From: Ruminococcus_C callidus
Lineage (GTDB): Bacteria > Bacillota > Clostridia > Oscillospirales > Ruminococcaceae
Direction of reading: 5' to 3'
Assembly: GCF_049562855.1 (NCBI RefSeq)
Contig: NZ_CP186925.1
Span: 2,852,001-2,916,000 of the forward strand
Length of the DNA: 64,000 nucleotides
A model generated the notes under the pieces. That model did not search any database. It was given only the letters and a program-made list of their open reading frames with translations, and had not been told where the DNA came from. Numbering within the stretch: the stretch's first letter is position 1; every line of letters starts with the position of its first letter. Positions 16,613 to 24,672 of the stretch are shown piece by piece. The position numbers and the translations under genes are program-made.

Positions 16613-16699
16613 TTGCTATACTATATCATTATCGCAGGTATCTCCGTTGGAGTAGACATTGTGCTGTACAAAGTCTACAAATGGCTGAACGGAGAGTAA
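16613..16699 (+). CDS. Putative type I toxin, 28-residue membrane peptide
   Basis: A TTG at 16613 follows an exceptionally strong ribosome-binding site (GGAGGTGATAAT) and opens 28 codons. The peptide is a hydrophobic helix (LYYIIIAGISVGVDIVLY) ending in a charged tail (KVYKWLNGE), the layout of single-helix type I toxins. A consensus promoter lies 32 bp ahead, a terminator hairpin follows the stop by about 45 bp, and a consensus promoter on the opposite strand fires back over the 3' end. This matches the organisation of txpA/ratA in B. subtilis. No sequence identity to a named toxin is claimed. Confidence 0.6.
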   Translation: MLYYIIIAGISVGVDIVLYKVYKWLNGE

Positions 16700-16730
16700 G
16701 CCGACACCAGCCTACTTATTTCCGCCTTTT

Positions 16731-16812
16731 TATAGATAAGGCGAAAGCCCCCAGAGTTGCAGATCTGGGGGCTTTCTTTTTAGTGATTACTTGCAATTAT
16801 ATTATTTCAATG
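16731..16812 (-). ncRNA. Putative antisense RNA 1 (antitoxin)
   Basis: From the minus-strand promoter at 16847-16819 a transcript starting near 16812 would run over the toxin terminator hairpin and end after it, overlapping the toxin mRNA 3' end by about 50-70 nt. It contains the hairpin GCCCCCAGA/TCTGGGGGC and a second stem CGCCTT/AAGGCG. Boundaries are inferred. Confidence 0.5.
16744..16780 (+). terminator. Terminator of the toxin mRNA
   Basis: Stem AAAGCCCCCAGA/TCTGGGGGCTTT with loop GTTGCAGA, followed by CTTTTTAG. The hairpin is shared, in antisense, with the opposing RNA. Confidence 0.8.
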
Positions 16813-16818
16813 TAAATT

Positions 16819-16847
16819 ATTATAGCATAAACTACGACAATTGTCAA
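16819..16847 (-). promoter_or_regulatory. Promoter of antisense RNA 1
   Basis: TTGACA (16847-16842), 17 bp spacer, TATAAT (16824-16819): both hexamers are perfect consensus. Confidence 0.85.
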
Positions 16848-16907
16848 GTGTACAGAAATGCTTTTAAAAATGGAACGTAGACCAACAAATATGCCTACTT
16901 CATTTGC

Positions 16908-16990
16908 CTTATTGACAGACAAGGTGAAAGCCCCTAGAGTTGCAGCTCCAGAGGCTTTCTGTTGGTAATAATTTGCTACTATATCATTGC
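16908..16990 (-). ncRNA. Putative antisense RNA 2 (paralogue)
   Basis: A diverged duplicate of the antisense unit: promoter, spacer region and hairpin (AAAGCCCCTAGAG-TTGCAG-CTCCAGAGGCTTT on the plus strand) recur about 178 bp downstream. The stretch also keeps a relic of the toxin start (GGTAATAATTTGCTACTA) but no open frame. It could act in trans on the toxin mRNA through the shared GTTGCAG loop. Boundaries are inferred. Confidence 0.45.
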
Positions 16991-16996
16991 AAGATT

Positions 16997-17025
16997 ATTA
17001 TATCACAACCAGCTTGCTTTGTCAA
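16997..17025 (-). promoter_or_regulatory. Promoter of antisense RNA 2
   Basis: TTGACA (17025-17020), 17 bp spacer, TATAAT (17002-16997): perfect hexamers. Confidence 0.85.
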
Positions 17026-17054
17026 GTGTACAAAAACACCTTTTGCAACACCGC

Positions 17055-17471
17055 CTAAAAATCGCACACGACCTGCACTGCCAAATTGCTGGGGTCAGAT
17101 GTTCCGTCTACTCTGTAGACCTCTAACGCCTGCTTCAAATCTGCCAGTATTTGTGATCTGATATTCCCCTGTACGTATCTCAAGGGATTTTCCCATGAGG
17201 TTTGGAAACTCCAGATTCGCGTATTCGGCAGCTGGTTTTCCTTTCTCAGCGGTAAAATCATCTCTTGATCTTTCCAGTGAAAAAAGAACAACTCCTCATT
17301 CGGGTAATCCCGATGCACGCCGATTGCAAACAAAAACACATCTTTTCCCGCATCTATGATCCACTCTCTCGGCTTGAGAATCCCTAAAACGGGAGATAAC
17401 GGATCGGGGATCTGCTTCGCTGCAAACTGTTCCCGTTGTTCCGCCGTCAATGCTTCAATTTCAAATGCCAT
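17055..17471 (-). CDS. Conserved hypothetical protein (138 aa)
   Basis: A 138-residue soluble protein of unknown function. It reads like a small alpha/beta domain (ILKPREWIIDAGKDVFLFAIGV, ELFFFHWKDQEMILPLRK) without a signal peptide or membrane segment. AGGAGG stands six bases before the ATG. Its 3' end lies 30 bp from the second antisense promoter, so the promoter may sit within its terminator region. The coding frame and ribosome-binding site support a real gene; nothing in the sequence identifies a role. Confidence 0.8.
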   Translation of the reverse strand: MAFEIEALTAEQREQFAAKQIPDPLSPVLGILKPREWIIDAGKDVFLFAIGVHRDYPNEELFFFHWKDQEMILPLRKENQLPNTRIWSFQTSWENPLRYVQGNIRSQILADLKQALEVYRVDGTSDPSNLAVQVVCDF

Positions 17472-17575
17472 GCCGTACCTCCTGCTGTTTCATTTTCGAC
17501 CATTTTATTATACCCTATATTTCACGAAAAAGCAAATATCCCGAACAATGTTTTTATAATTCATGATTTATTTAC

Positions 17576-17604
17576 TTGATATTTGCATATTTCTATGCTA
17601 TAAT
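17576..17604 (+). promoter_or_regulatory. Promoter of the DUF4190-like gene
   Basis: TTGATA (17576-17581), 17 bp spacer, TATAAT (17599-17604). Confidence 0.8.
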
Positions 17605-17677
17605 AAATTTGTTTGACACTTCCATATTTTTACGTGCGATTTGTCAAATAATTTTGGGGACAGGAGGTAATTGACAC

Positions 17678-17953
17678 ATGAATCAGAAAAACGGAAAGGC
17701 AGTTGCGGCTCTGGTACTGGGAATCGTTTCCCTGCTGGGACTTTGTATCCCGCTTGCAGGTATCATCTGCGGCATCATTGCCATTATTCTGGCAGTCATG
17801 GCAAAGAAAGAGGGTTCCACCGACGGCAAACAGAAAGCCGGCATGATCTTGGGTATCATCGGCATTGTTATCAGCATCATTATGTGGATCGTCAATGCGG
17901 TGATTCTGGCAGGAAGCGGCATTCTGGATCAGATTTCCAGCAGCATATCCTAA
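17678..17953 (+). CDS. DUF4190-like small membrane protein
   Basis: A 91-residue protein with two or three membrane helices. It shows the typical arrangement of DUF4190 proteins: [20 protein letters not shown], a short loop with [19 protein letters not shown], then [20 protein letters not shown]. These proteins often sit at the ends of secreted or membrane proteins but here the domain stands alone. ACAGGAGG lies eleven bases before the ATG. It has its own promoter and a strong terminator, so it is a single-gene unit. Function unknown. Confidence 0.8.
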
Positions 17954-17973
17954 GTTAACATGATGACAAAAGC

Positions 17974-18014
17974 AAAAGCGTGCAGAAGTATCTGAACTTC
18001 TGCACGCTTTTTTA
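17974..18014 (+). terminator. Terminator of the DUF4190-like gene
   Basis: Fifteen-base stem AAAGCGTGCAGAAGT/ACTTCTGCACGCTTT with a six-base loop and a T run. Confidence 0.9.
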
Positions 18015-18133
18015 TGTTCCTGTTTCAGGGAATATTGATACTATCATGATATGCGAATAAGGATTTTCAACAACGAACGAAGAAAAATCGCCCTAAAATG
18101 CACATGTCAGACTTCGTGTCAACACGCCCTAGG

Positions 18134-18427
18134 TTACTGCATCTTCATAGAAATGATCGCGGACAGCACGGTCAAAAAGCCTGCCACTGCGGCAACAATT
18201 GCCGGCAGAGTTCCGCTTTTTCCCACCATCAGGCTGGCAAAACCAGTCAGCACAGCAATACCGCCCAGAATGGCTGCCACCAGTGTGGACAGCCAGAGCA
18301 GCGATGCCACACCGACAACGGCAAGCCCCAGTGCCACCAGTCCCAGCATTAACGCAGTCGCTTCTCTGGGAGTACGCTCCTGCTTTTCCTTTTTTGGTTT
18401 TGGTTGTTTTTCCGTTTTTTCTTTCAT
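18134..18427 (-). CDS. Small membrane protein (97 aa)
   Basis: A 97-residue protein: a Lys/Glu/Pro-rich cytoplasmic start (KEKTEKQPKPKKEKQERTPR) and three short hydrophobic segments (LMLGLVALGLAVVGVASLLW, LVAAILGGIAVLTGFASLMV, AIVAAVAGFLTVLSAIISM). The pattern is like DUF4190 proteins, as in the convergent gene next door, but on the other strand. The ATG at 18427 has GAGGTGA upstream. It follows pheT by 30 bp and is probably read from the pheST transcript. Function unknown. Confidence 0.75.
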   Translation of the reverse strand: MKEKTEKQPKPKKEKQERTPREATALMLGLVALGLAVVGVASLLWLSTLVAAILGGIAVLTGFASLMVGKSGTLPAIVAAVAGFLTVLSAIISMKMQ

Positions 18428-18457
18428 GGAAATCACCTCAAATAGAAAGCCCTGCTC

Positions 18458-20857
18458 TTATGCTTCCCGCAGCACAGCGTCCATGGCAGCCAGTGCTTTC
18501 AGTACCCGCTTCATGGCTGCATCTGCCTGTTCGTCAGTCAGCGTGCCCTCGTGGGAACGCAGCCGCAGAGAGAACGATACGCTCTTTTTGCCGGCAGCGA
18601 TCTGGTCGCCCTTGTATACGTCGAACAAGGTTACTTCTTCCAGCAGCTTTCCGGCAGCCTGTGCAATGGCTTCTTCCATTTTGCCAACCGGCAGTGCATC
18701 GTCGCACAGCAGGCTCAGGTCACGGGTGATTGCCGGGAACTTCGGCAGCGGCTGATAGGTCACTTCGGTTTCTGCCATTGCAGCCATTTCCTGTACCAGC
18801 AGTTTTGCCACATAGGTTCTGGTGCCGATGCCGTAGGTCTTCTGCACCGTGGGGTGCAGTTCGCCCAGATAGCCTACCGGTGTTTCTCCACAGAGAATGA
18901 CAGCACTTCTGCCGGGGTGCAGTGCACAGCACTCCTCAAAAACGCCTTCCACTTCCGACGGACGCACATAGGTGTACTTCGGCAGACGTAGTTCCTTCAG
19001 CAGGGCATCTACTGCACCCTTGAGTGCAAAGAAGTCTGCATCGCCGCCGTACATACCGATCGTCAGGCGGTTGGGTTCTTCCGGCAGAGTGTCCGGACCA
19101 GTCGGCAGGTATTCCTTGCCGATCTCGTACAGTGCCACAGCGGCATTCCGGTTCTTATAGTTGGTTGCCAGTACGTCCAGCATGCAGGGCAGTGTGGTCG
19201 TCCGCATGATACTGGTATCTTCGCCCAGCGGGTTGGTAATGGTGATCGTCTGACGCAGCTTGCTGTCTGCCGGCAGACCGATGCGGTCGAAGCACTTCGG
19301 AGAAGTGAACGAATAAGTCAGCGTACCGTAATAGCCCAGTCCCACCATCGTCTGTTCTGCCTTTCGCAGGAACTGCTGCTGCGGGGTCAGCTGTGCTTCT
19401 GCCACACCGCGAATAACGGTAGACGGGATATTGTTATAGCCGTAAATTCTTGCCACTTCTTCGGCAATATCTGCCGGACGCTCCAGATCGATCCGGAAGC
19501 TGGGGGAAATGCAAACGTCGCCGTCCACATGAATCTCCAGTGCTTCCAGTGTCTTGACCATATCCTCACGGGAAATTTCCGTGCCCAGGAACCGGTTGAT
19601 CCAATCCGGATCAAAGGGAATCTGCACCGGTTCTGCGGTGCGGTTGTCCACTTCAATGAACTCTGCCACCGGTTCGCCGGCACCCAGCAGTTCTACCAGT
19701 TCCATTGCCCGTTTCAGTGTCCGCGGGCAGCCGTCCGGATCCAGTCCCTTTTCATAGCGTGCAGAAGCATCGGTACGCATACCCAGCTTCTTAGCAGTCC
19801 GGCGAACCTGTACCGGTTCGAAATAAGCCGACTCAAAGATAACGGTATTGGTGTCGTCCATAATGCCGCTGTATTCGCCGCCCATGACACCGGCAACGGC
19901 AATGGGCTTTTCTGCATCGGCAATGATCAGCATTTCCGGAGAAAGCTGCCGTTCCTGTCCGTCCAGTGTGGTAATGGTTTCGCCGTCCTTGGCATTGCGG
20001 ACAACGATCTTGCCGTCCTTGACATACCGCTGGTCGAACGCGTGCATCGGCTGACCATATTCCAGCATGACATAGTTGGTGATGTCCACCAGATTATTGA
20101 TCGGACGCACGCCGCTGGCACGAAGCCGTTCCCGCATCCAGCGGGGAGAGGGACCGATCTTGACATTCTTCACCATGCCGGCAATGTACCGCGGACAGAG
20201 TGCAGCATTTTCAACGGATACCGACAGGCTGTCGCTAAGCTTGTCTGCGGAGCCGTGGAATTCCGGTGCTTTCAGGTTCAGGGGCTTGCCGAAAGTCACG
20301 GCAGCTTCTCTTGCCAGACCAACTACCGACAGGCAGTCCGGACGGTTGGAGGTGATCTCGAATTCGACAGAAGTATCGTTCAGACCGATCGCCTCGTGAA
20401 TGTCCTGTCCCACCGTGCAGTCCTCCTCGATGAGGAAAATGCCGTCTTCAATGGCATAGGGAAAGTCATGCTTGGTCAGGCCAAGTTCGCCCAGAGAGCA
20501 CAGCATGCCGTTGCTCTCTACGCCGCGGAGCTTGCCCTTTTTGATGCGGACACCGCCGGGCAGTTCTGCACCGATCATTGCCACCGGCACCAGTGCACCC
20601 TCTACGATATTCTGGGCACCGGTCACGATCTGGATCGGAGAGTCGCCGCCGACATCGACCTGACACACCTGTAAGTGATCGGAATTTTCGTGGGGCGTAA
20701 TGGACACCAGCTTGCCGACGATCACGTTCTTGACAACTTCGCCCTCTGTTTCATATGTTTCCACTTTGGAGCCACTCATGGTCATGCCGGCACAGAATTC
20801 CTTGACGGAAACGCCGCAGTCCACGTAGTCAGCCAGCCACTTCAAAGATAAATTCAT
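18458..20857 (-). CDS. pheT: Phenylalanyl-tRNA synthetase, beta chain
   Basis: The 799-residue beta subunit of the alpha2-beta2 enzyme that charges tRNA-Phe. Domains in order: OB-fold tRNA-binding domain (residues about 40-150; VGKLVSITPHENSDHLQVCQVD), B3/B4 editing domain (about 200-370), B5 (about 400-475), the catalytic-like core, and the C-terminal ferredoxin-fold anticodon-binding domain (about 705-799; YQPLPKFPAITRDLSLL). Length is normal. GGGAGGG stands nine bases before the ATG; the gap to pheS is 17 bp. Confidence 0.97.
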   Translation of the reverse strand: MNLSLKWLADYVDCGVSVKEFCAGMTMSGSKVETYETEGEVVKNVIVGKLVSITPHENSDHLQVCQVDVGGDSPIQIVTGAQNIVEGALVPVAMIGAELPGGVRIKKGKLRGVESNGMLCSLGELGLTKHDFPYAIEDGIFLIEEDCTVGQDIHEAIGLNDTSVEFEITSNRPDCLSVVGLAREAAVTFGKPLNLKAPEFHGSADKLSDSLSVSVENAALCPRYIAGMVKNVKIGPSPRWMRERLRASGVRPINNLVDITNYVMLEYGQPMHAFDQRYVKDGKIVVRNAKDGETITTLDGQERQLSPEMLIIADAEKPIAVAGVMGGEYSGIMDDTNTVIFESAYFEPVQVRRTAKKLGMRTDASARYEKGLDPDGCPRTLKRAMELVELLGAGEPVAEFIEVDNRTAEPVQIPFDPDWINRFLGTEISREDMVKTLEALEIHVDGDVCISPSFRIDLERPADIAEEVARIYGYNNIPSTVIRGVAEAQLTPQQQFLRKAEQTMVGLGYYGTLTYSFTSPKCFDRIGLPADSKLRQTITITNPLGEDTSIMRTTTLPCMLDVLATNYKNRNAAVALYEIGKEYLPTGPDTLPEEPNRLTIGMYGGDADFFALKGAVDALLKELRLPKYTYVRPSEVEGVFEECCALHPGRSAVILCGETPVGYLGELHPTVQKTYGIGTRTYVAKLLVQEMAAMAETEVTYQPLPKFPAITRDLSLLCDDALPVGKMEEAIAQAAGKLLEEVTLFDVYKGDQIAAGKKSVSFSLRLRSHEGTLTDEQADAAMKRVLKALAAMDAVLREA

Positions 20858-20874
20858 GTTTTTCTCCCTCCCGA

Positions 20875-21894
20875 TCAGAACTGTTCCAAGAACCGATAAT
20901 CGTTCTCATAGAGCAGACGCATGTCACCGATGTTATAACGACGCATAGCAATACGTTCCAGACCCAGACCGAACGCAAAGCCGGAATAAACACTGCTGTC
21001 AATGCCGCAGCCCTCCAGCACTTTCGGGTGCACCATGCCGGCACCCAGCAGTTCGATATAGCCCTCGCCCTTGCACATGCGGCAGCCCTTGCCGTGACAC
21101 TGGAAGCACATCACGTCAACTTCTGCACTGGGTTCGGTGAACGGGAAGTGATGCGGACGCAGACGGATCTTGCAGTCATCGCCGTACAGCCGCTGCATCA
21201 GCAGTTCCAGTGTACCCTTGAGATCTGCCATGGTGATGCCCTTGTCGACGACCAGTCCCTCGATCTGATGGAACAGCGGGGAATGTGTTGCGTCCACTGC
21301 GTCCGAACGGTAAACCCGTCCCGGAGAGATCACGCGGATCGGCGGCTTCTGATTTTCCATGACGTGTACCTGTACCGAAGAAGTCTGGGTACGGAGCAGA
21401 ATGTTATCTGTAATATAGAAGGTATCCTGCGTATCCCGTGCCGGATGATCCGACGGCAGGTTCAGGGCTTCAAAGTTGTAGTAGTCGTATTCCACTTCCG
21501 GACCGTCTGCCACAGAAAAGCCCATGCCGAGGAAGATTTCCCGAATCTCGTTTTCCACGATGGTCAGCGGGTGCATGCTGCCCACTTTCTGCTTTTTGCC
21601 GGGGAGAGTAATATCCAGTGTTTCTGCCTCCAGCTTGTGTGCCAGCATTGCCTCCGCCAGCTTCTTCTGCTTGTCTGCCAGTGCCGTTTCAATATCTGCA
21701 CGCACCTGATTGGCAAGCTGTCCCATTGCCGGACGTTCCTCTGCGGACAGCTTTCCCATCTGCTTCAGGATACCGGTCAGTTCACCTTTTTTTCCCAGAT
21801 ACTGTACACGCAGGGTTTCCAGCACCTTGGAATCCGCACAGTCCGACAATGCCTTTTTGGCAGCCGCACGGATCGCTTCCAATTGTTCCTTCAT
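20875..21894 (-). CDS. pheS: Phenylalanyl-tRNA synthetase, alpha chain
   Basis: The 339-residue catalytic subunit. An N-terminal coiled coil (residues about 1-85) precedes the class II core with motif 2 (DATHSPLFHQIEGLVVDKG) and motif 3 (YSGFAFGLGLERIAM). The start at 21894 has AAAGGA nine bases upstream; the frame is open 12 codons further. Expression is expected to depend on the T-box leader that begins near 22416. A full-length subtype B MITE lies between that leader's terminator and this start codon. Confidence 0.97.
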   Translation of the reverse strand: MKEQLEAIRAAAKKALSDCADSKVLETLRVQYLGKKGELTGILKQMGKLSAEERPAMGQLANQVRADIETALADKQKKLAEAMLAHKLEAETLDITLPGKKQKVGSMHPLTIVENEIREIFLGMGFSVADGPEVEYDYYNFEALNLPSDHPARDTQDTFYITDNILLRTQTSSVQVHVMENQKPPIRVISPGRVYRSDAVDATHSPLFHQIEGLVVDKGITMADLKGTLELLMQRLYGDDCKIRLRPHHFPFTEPSAEVDVMCFQCHGKGCRMCKGEGYIELLGAGMVHPKVLEGCGIDSSVYSGFAFGLGLERIAMRRYNIGDMRLLYENDYRFLEQF

Positions 21895-21940
21895 AATATC
21901 GTTCCTTTCTTCCGCAGGTTCTGCGGGCATTTGGCTCTAT

Positions 21941-22111
21941 GGCAATACCGCACAAAGATTGTGCGACAGATGCGTCGTCAAATTTTTCGTCAGATGAAAC
22001 AAAAAGCGGAGTGAATACTTGATGTATTCACGAGCATTTTTGTGAAATATGACGGGAAATTTGCAAGCAGATGGCGTGCAAAGTCGCCAGACGCTCTTTG
22101 TGCGGTATTGC
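21941..22111. mobile_element. MITE, subtype B, in the pheST leader
   Basis: A 171 bp copy (GGCAATACCGCACAAAG and inverse) with flanks CTAT/TTTA, which do not match, and one lost C at the right end. It lies 46 bp upstream of pheS and 19 bp downstream of the T-box terminator. Confidence 0.88.
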
Positions 22112-22116
22112 TTTAT

Positions 22117-22416
22117 GGGAAACACATATCAAAAAAGCCCTGTCCTGTGAAAACAGGACAAGGCTCACGCTTGTTCAAAACCACCCATTTTCAAAGAGCC
22201 GTCACTCTTCTGTCCTTAATGCGAACACCACATCTGCACCTACTGTGAAAGCCGGTTCAGCACAGCCACTCGGAAGGGAACTTCAGCATATGCCGCCGGA
22301 CGGGTTTTCAGCACTCCCCGCTCTCTGTACCGGCAGGCTCTCCGGCAACATCTTTCAGAAAATCCGCTGAAATTTGCCGCCGCAATATGCCTACTCGCTT
22401 CGTCTTTGTGTTTTCA
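22117..22416 (-). promoter_or_regulatory. T-box riboswitch, tRNA-Phe, controlling pheST
   Basis: A 300 nt leader with the T-box layout. Stem I contains the AGAGAG and GGGAGTGCTGAAAACCC elements and, on the 3' side, GAAG-TTC-CC, giving Phe codon TTC as specifier (22280-22278). The T-box core GGGTGG is at 22186-22181; its TGGT bulge would pair with an ACCA end. The terminator (stem AGCCTTGTCCTGT/ACAGGACAGGGCT and six T) is at 22165-22131. Uncharged tRNA-Phe should favour the antiterminator and read-through. Confidence 0.85.
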
Positions 22417-22422
22417 AATCAC

Positions 22423-22451
22423 ATTATACCTGTTTTCACAAAAAAAATCAA
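22423..22451 (-). promoter_or_regulatory. Promoter of the pheST leader
   Basis: TTGATT (22451-22446), 17 bp spacer, TATAAT (22428-22423). Confidence 0.85.
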
Positions 22452-22455
22452 GCCC

Positions 22456-22481
22456 TTTTGAAATTTTTTTCTTGAATTTTT
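22456..22481 (+). repeat. Left copy of a 26 bp direct repeat flanking the IS
   Basis: Starts TTTTGAAATTTTTTTC and ends TTGAATTTTT; identical to 23642-23667. It could be a very long target duplication. Confidence 0.75.
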
Positions 22482-22482
22482 C

Positions 22483-23641
22483 TGCGTTGTCAATAGATGT
22501 GACCCATTGGATGAAAAGATGCCAGAGATAAGGTACAATGTTTTATGAAATTCTTTGAAGTGGAGCGTAGCGGAATGAAAAAGGATTTCATAAAACGGCG
22601 ATCACGCCTTCAGCTTCTCTTTCAAAAGCTGAACAGGACTTTTTCTTCCAAGTGTTCTCATGGATTTTCTATTACTCCATAAAAGATGTTTATGCAGTTT
22701 ATCATTAAATTCCTCAAGACTTCTAAAATGCTCCCAATCATAAAAATATCTCTGATCATTTCTGTGACTTCGTTCAACCTTGCCATTATGCCAAGGCGTT
22801 CTTGGTGGAATAAGCTTATGCTCTATTCCCGCTTCTTTTAATGCTTTGTCAAATGGACATTCTTCGGTATCACTTATGTATTTGTAAGTAAACTCTGTTC
22901 CATTGTCTGTTTGAATCGTCTGTATTTTAAACGGAAATACCTTTTGAAGCATTTTGAAGAACTTTACTGTATTTTCGGGCGTATGCTCTTCAAAGCCGTA
23001 TATGAAGCGTATTCTTGTACATTCATCTATCGCTGTCCATTGATACAGATGCTTTCCATCACGCTTTAATGCACCCCTAAGGCAATGATATGGTACTTCT
23101 TTTACATCTATCTGAACCTTTTTCCCCGGAACAAGAAGCTCAGGATAACGTCGGTCATGCTTTCTGGGCGGCTTTTTATCTGTGGCTCTTCCCCCTAATC
23201 CCATTCGCTTCGCTGCATATACCATGCCGCTGAAACTGCGTGTGTATCCCTTTTTGATTGCTTCATCATACACACCATCCCAGCCATATCTCAGAAATTT
23301 CTCTTGAAAGCATTTTAATATCAGCTGTTCCTCGCTTGCTGTATGGCGTTTTGGATGACTGTGTGGTCTGTGTGATTTCTCCGCAAGTGACTGCCATGTG
23401 CCATCATACCTTTTGCACCATCGTTTTACGCTTGACAAGCTTACTCCATATTTTCGGCTTGCATAACTTTTTCCTTTTCTATTTGCAAGCTTTACTACCG
23501 CTTGACGTTTCTTTGCTTCTTGTGCTATAATATTCATTAGAAATTCCTCCGAGTTGGTGTTTTGTTTTGTGGTAAATTCATTATACCATATCTCGGCTGG
23601 AATTTCTTCTTTTTTTGGCTCACCTCATTTTAACACATACA
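22483..23641 (-). mobile_element. IS481-like insertion sequence
   Basis: About 1.16 kb between two exact copies of a 26 bp A/T-rich sequence. The ends are TG...CA with imperfect inverted repeats (left TTGTCAATAGATGTGACCC, right end inverse GTGTTAAAATGAGGTGAGCC). It carries one intact transposase gene. It separates the pheST promoter from the divergent promoter at 23658. Confidence 0.75.
22602..23537 (-). CDS. IS481-family DDE transposase
   Basis: A 311-residue transposase in one uninterrupted frame. An N-terminal helix-turn-helix (SYASRKYGVSLSSVKRWCKRY) is followed by a retroviral-type integrase core whose acidic triad is visible in VQIDVKEVPYH, IQTDNGTEF and NGKVERSHRND. GGAGGA stands eight bases before the ATG. 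All catalytic motifs are intact, so the element may be active. Family assignment rests on the core motifs and single-ORF structure; IS3-like OrfB is less likely because the HTH is in the same protein. Confidence 0.88.
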   Translation of the reverse strand: MNIIAQEAKKRQAVVKLANRKGKSYASRKYGVSLSSVKRWCKRYDGTWQSLAEKSHRPHSHPKRHTASEEQLILKCFQEKFLRYGWDGVYDEAIKKGYTRSFSGMVYAAKRMGLGGRATDKKPPRKHDRRYPELLVPGKKVQIDVKEVPYHCLRGALKRDGKHLYQWTAIDECTRIRFIYGFEEHTPENTVKFFKMLQKVFPFKIQTIQTDNGTEFTYKYISDTEECPFDKALKEAGIEHKLIPPRTPWHNGKVERSHRNDQRYFYDWEHFRSLEEFNDKLHKHLLWSNRKSMRTLGRKSPVQLLKEKLKA

Positions 23642-23667
23642 TTTTGAAATTTTTTTCTTGAATTTTT
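23642..23667 (+). repeat. Right copy of the 26 bp direct repeat
   Basis: Identical to 22456-22481. Its right end supplies the -35 hexamer of the next promoter. Confidence 0.75.
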
Positions 23668-23686
23668 TTGAGGAGTATGGTATAAT
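23658..23686 (+). promoter_or_regulatory. Promoter of the membrane-protein pair
   Basis: TTGAAT (23658-23663), 17 bp spacer, TATAAT (23681-23686). The -35 box lies within the duplicated repeat. Confidence 0.75.
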
Positions 23687-23866
23687 GGTAATTGGACGCG
23701 ACAAAAAGAGAAATGTTTTCAGCAACTTGCACAAAAAAATGTATTACATCGGTGTTTTTACAGCAGGCTGTGATAATTTTTCTGAAATCCGTTCTTTCAG
23801 AATGCGACCGGAACCGACAGGGCAATATTTTGCCGGAACGTTCCCATAAAAGGAGTTTTTACAGAT

Positions 23867-24385
23867 ATGGATAATTTTGCAGAGTACATGGTAAAAAAGC
23901 GACCGGATTCCCGTGACAATGCCAAGCGTGCCGGCATCATTGCACTGGCAGTAGTGCTTTGTGTCGCATCGGTCTTTCTGGTGTTTGTCACACATATTCC
24001 GTTTATCCTGCTGATCACCTGTGCGATCATCTACGGAGCATATTTCCTGATCACGGGTACTTCCGTGGAATATGAATACGCTGTCACCAACGGGGAAATG
24101 GACGTGGACAAGATCATTGCACGCCGCAAGCGGGTGCACCTCATCACGGTCAGCACTGCCAAGTTTGATGCTTACGGCGAAATGACAGATGCTGTTCCGG
24201 ACGATCCTGACCGCACCATTGTCCTGTGTTCCGACAACACCGGTGAGGGCGAATATTACGCTGATTTGGAAACCGAGGAATATGGTGCAACACGCATCAT
24301 CTTCACCCCCAATGAAGCCGTGCAGGAAGCGATCAACGCGGCTCTCCCCCGACAGCTGCGTTCCGGAAACGGAGCAGCCAAATGA
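23867..24385 (+). CDS. Membrane protein of a Clostridia family (DUF6106-like)
   Basis: A 172-residue protein with two membrane helices (GIIALAVVLCVASVFLVFV and IPFILLITCAIIYGAYFLI) and a cytoplasmic domain of about 110 residues (EYEYAVTNGEMDVDKIIARRKRVHLITV). The N-terminus MDNFAEYMVKK is typical of a family found in Ruminococcaceae; the DUF6106 name is from memory and should be treated as tentative. The 5' leader is about 175 nt. It overlaps the next gene by four bases (ATGA). Function unknown. Confidence 0.75.
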   Translation: MDNFAEYMVKKRPDSRDNAKRAGIIALAVVLCVASVFLVFVTHIPFILLITCAIIYGAYFLITGTSVEYEYAVTNGEMDVDKIIARRKRVHLITVSTAKFDAYGEMTDAVPDDPDRTIVLCSDNTGEGEYYADLETEEYGATRIIFTPNEAVQEAINAALPRQLRSGNGAAK

Positions 24386-24672
24386 GTGCGATTTCCCGTT
24401 ATGTGCTTCTGGTGCTGTTTGTGCTGGTGAATCTGGTGGCATTTGCCCTGATGGGCGTAGACAAGCAGCGTGCCCGCACCCACCAGTGGCGAGTGCCGGA
24501 AAAGACATTGTTTCTGGCGGCACTGCTGTTCGGCGGTACCGGCGGCACGATCGGCATGTTCTTCTTTCACCACAAGACCAAGCACTGGTATTTCCGCATT
24601 TTCTTTCCCCTGCTGGCAATCGTCCAGCTGGGCATCTTTGGTTATCTGATGCAAATATTAGGGAAACACTGA
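24382..24672 (+). CDS. DUF1294 membrane protein, C-terminus altered by a MITE
   Basis: A 96-residue protein with three or four membrane helices and the DUF1294 signature (FALMGVDKQRARTHQWRVPEKTLF, FGGTGGTIGMFFFHHKTKHWYF). Start overlaps the previous stop as ATGA. The last codons GGG AAA CAC and the TGA stop come from the left end of the MITE at 24662, so the native C-terminal residues are replaced by GKH. The domain itself is complete. Function unknown. Confidence 0.85.
   Translation: MSAISRYVLLVLFVLVNLVAFALMGVDKQRARTHQWRVPEKTLFLAALLFGGTGGTIGMFFFHHKTKHWYFRIFFPLLAIVQLGIFGYLMQILGKH

Noticed and set aside
19529..20674. Long open frame on the plus strand opposite pheT
   Set aside because: Antisense to well-conserved PheT domains; no start signals.
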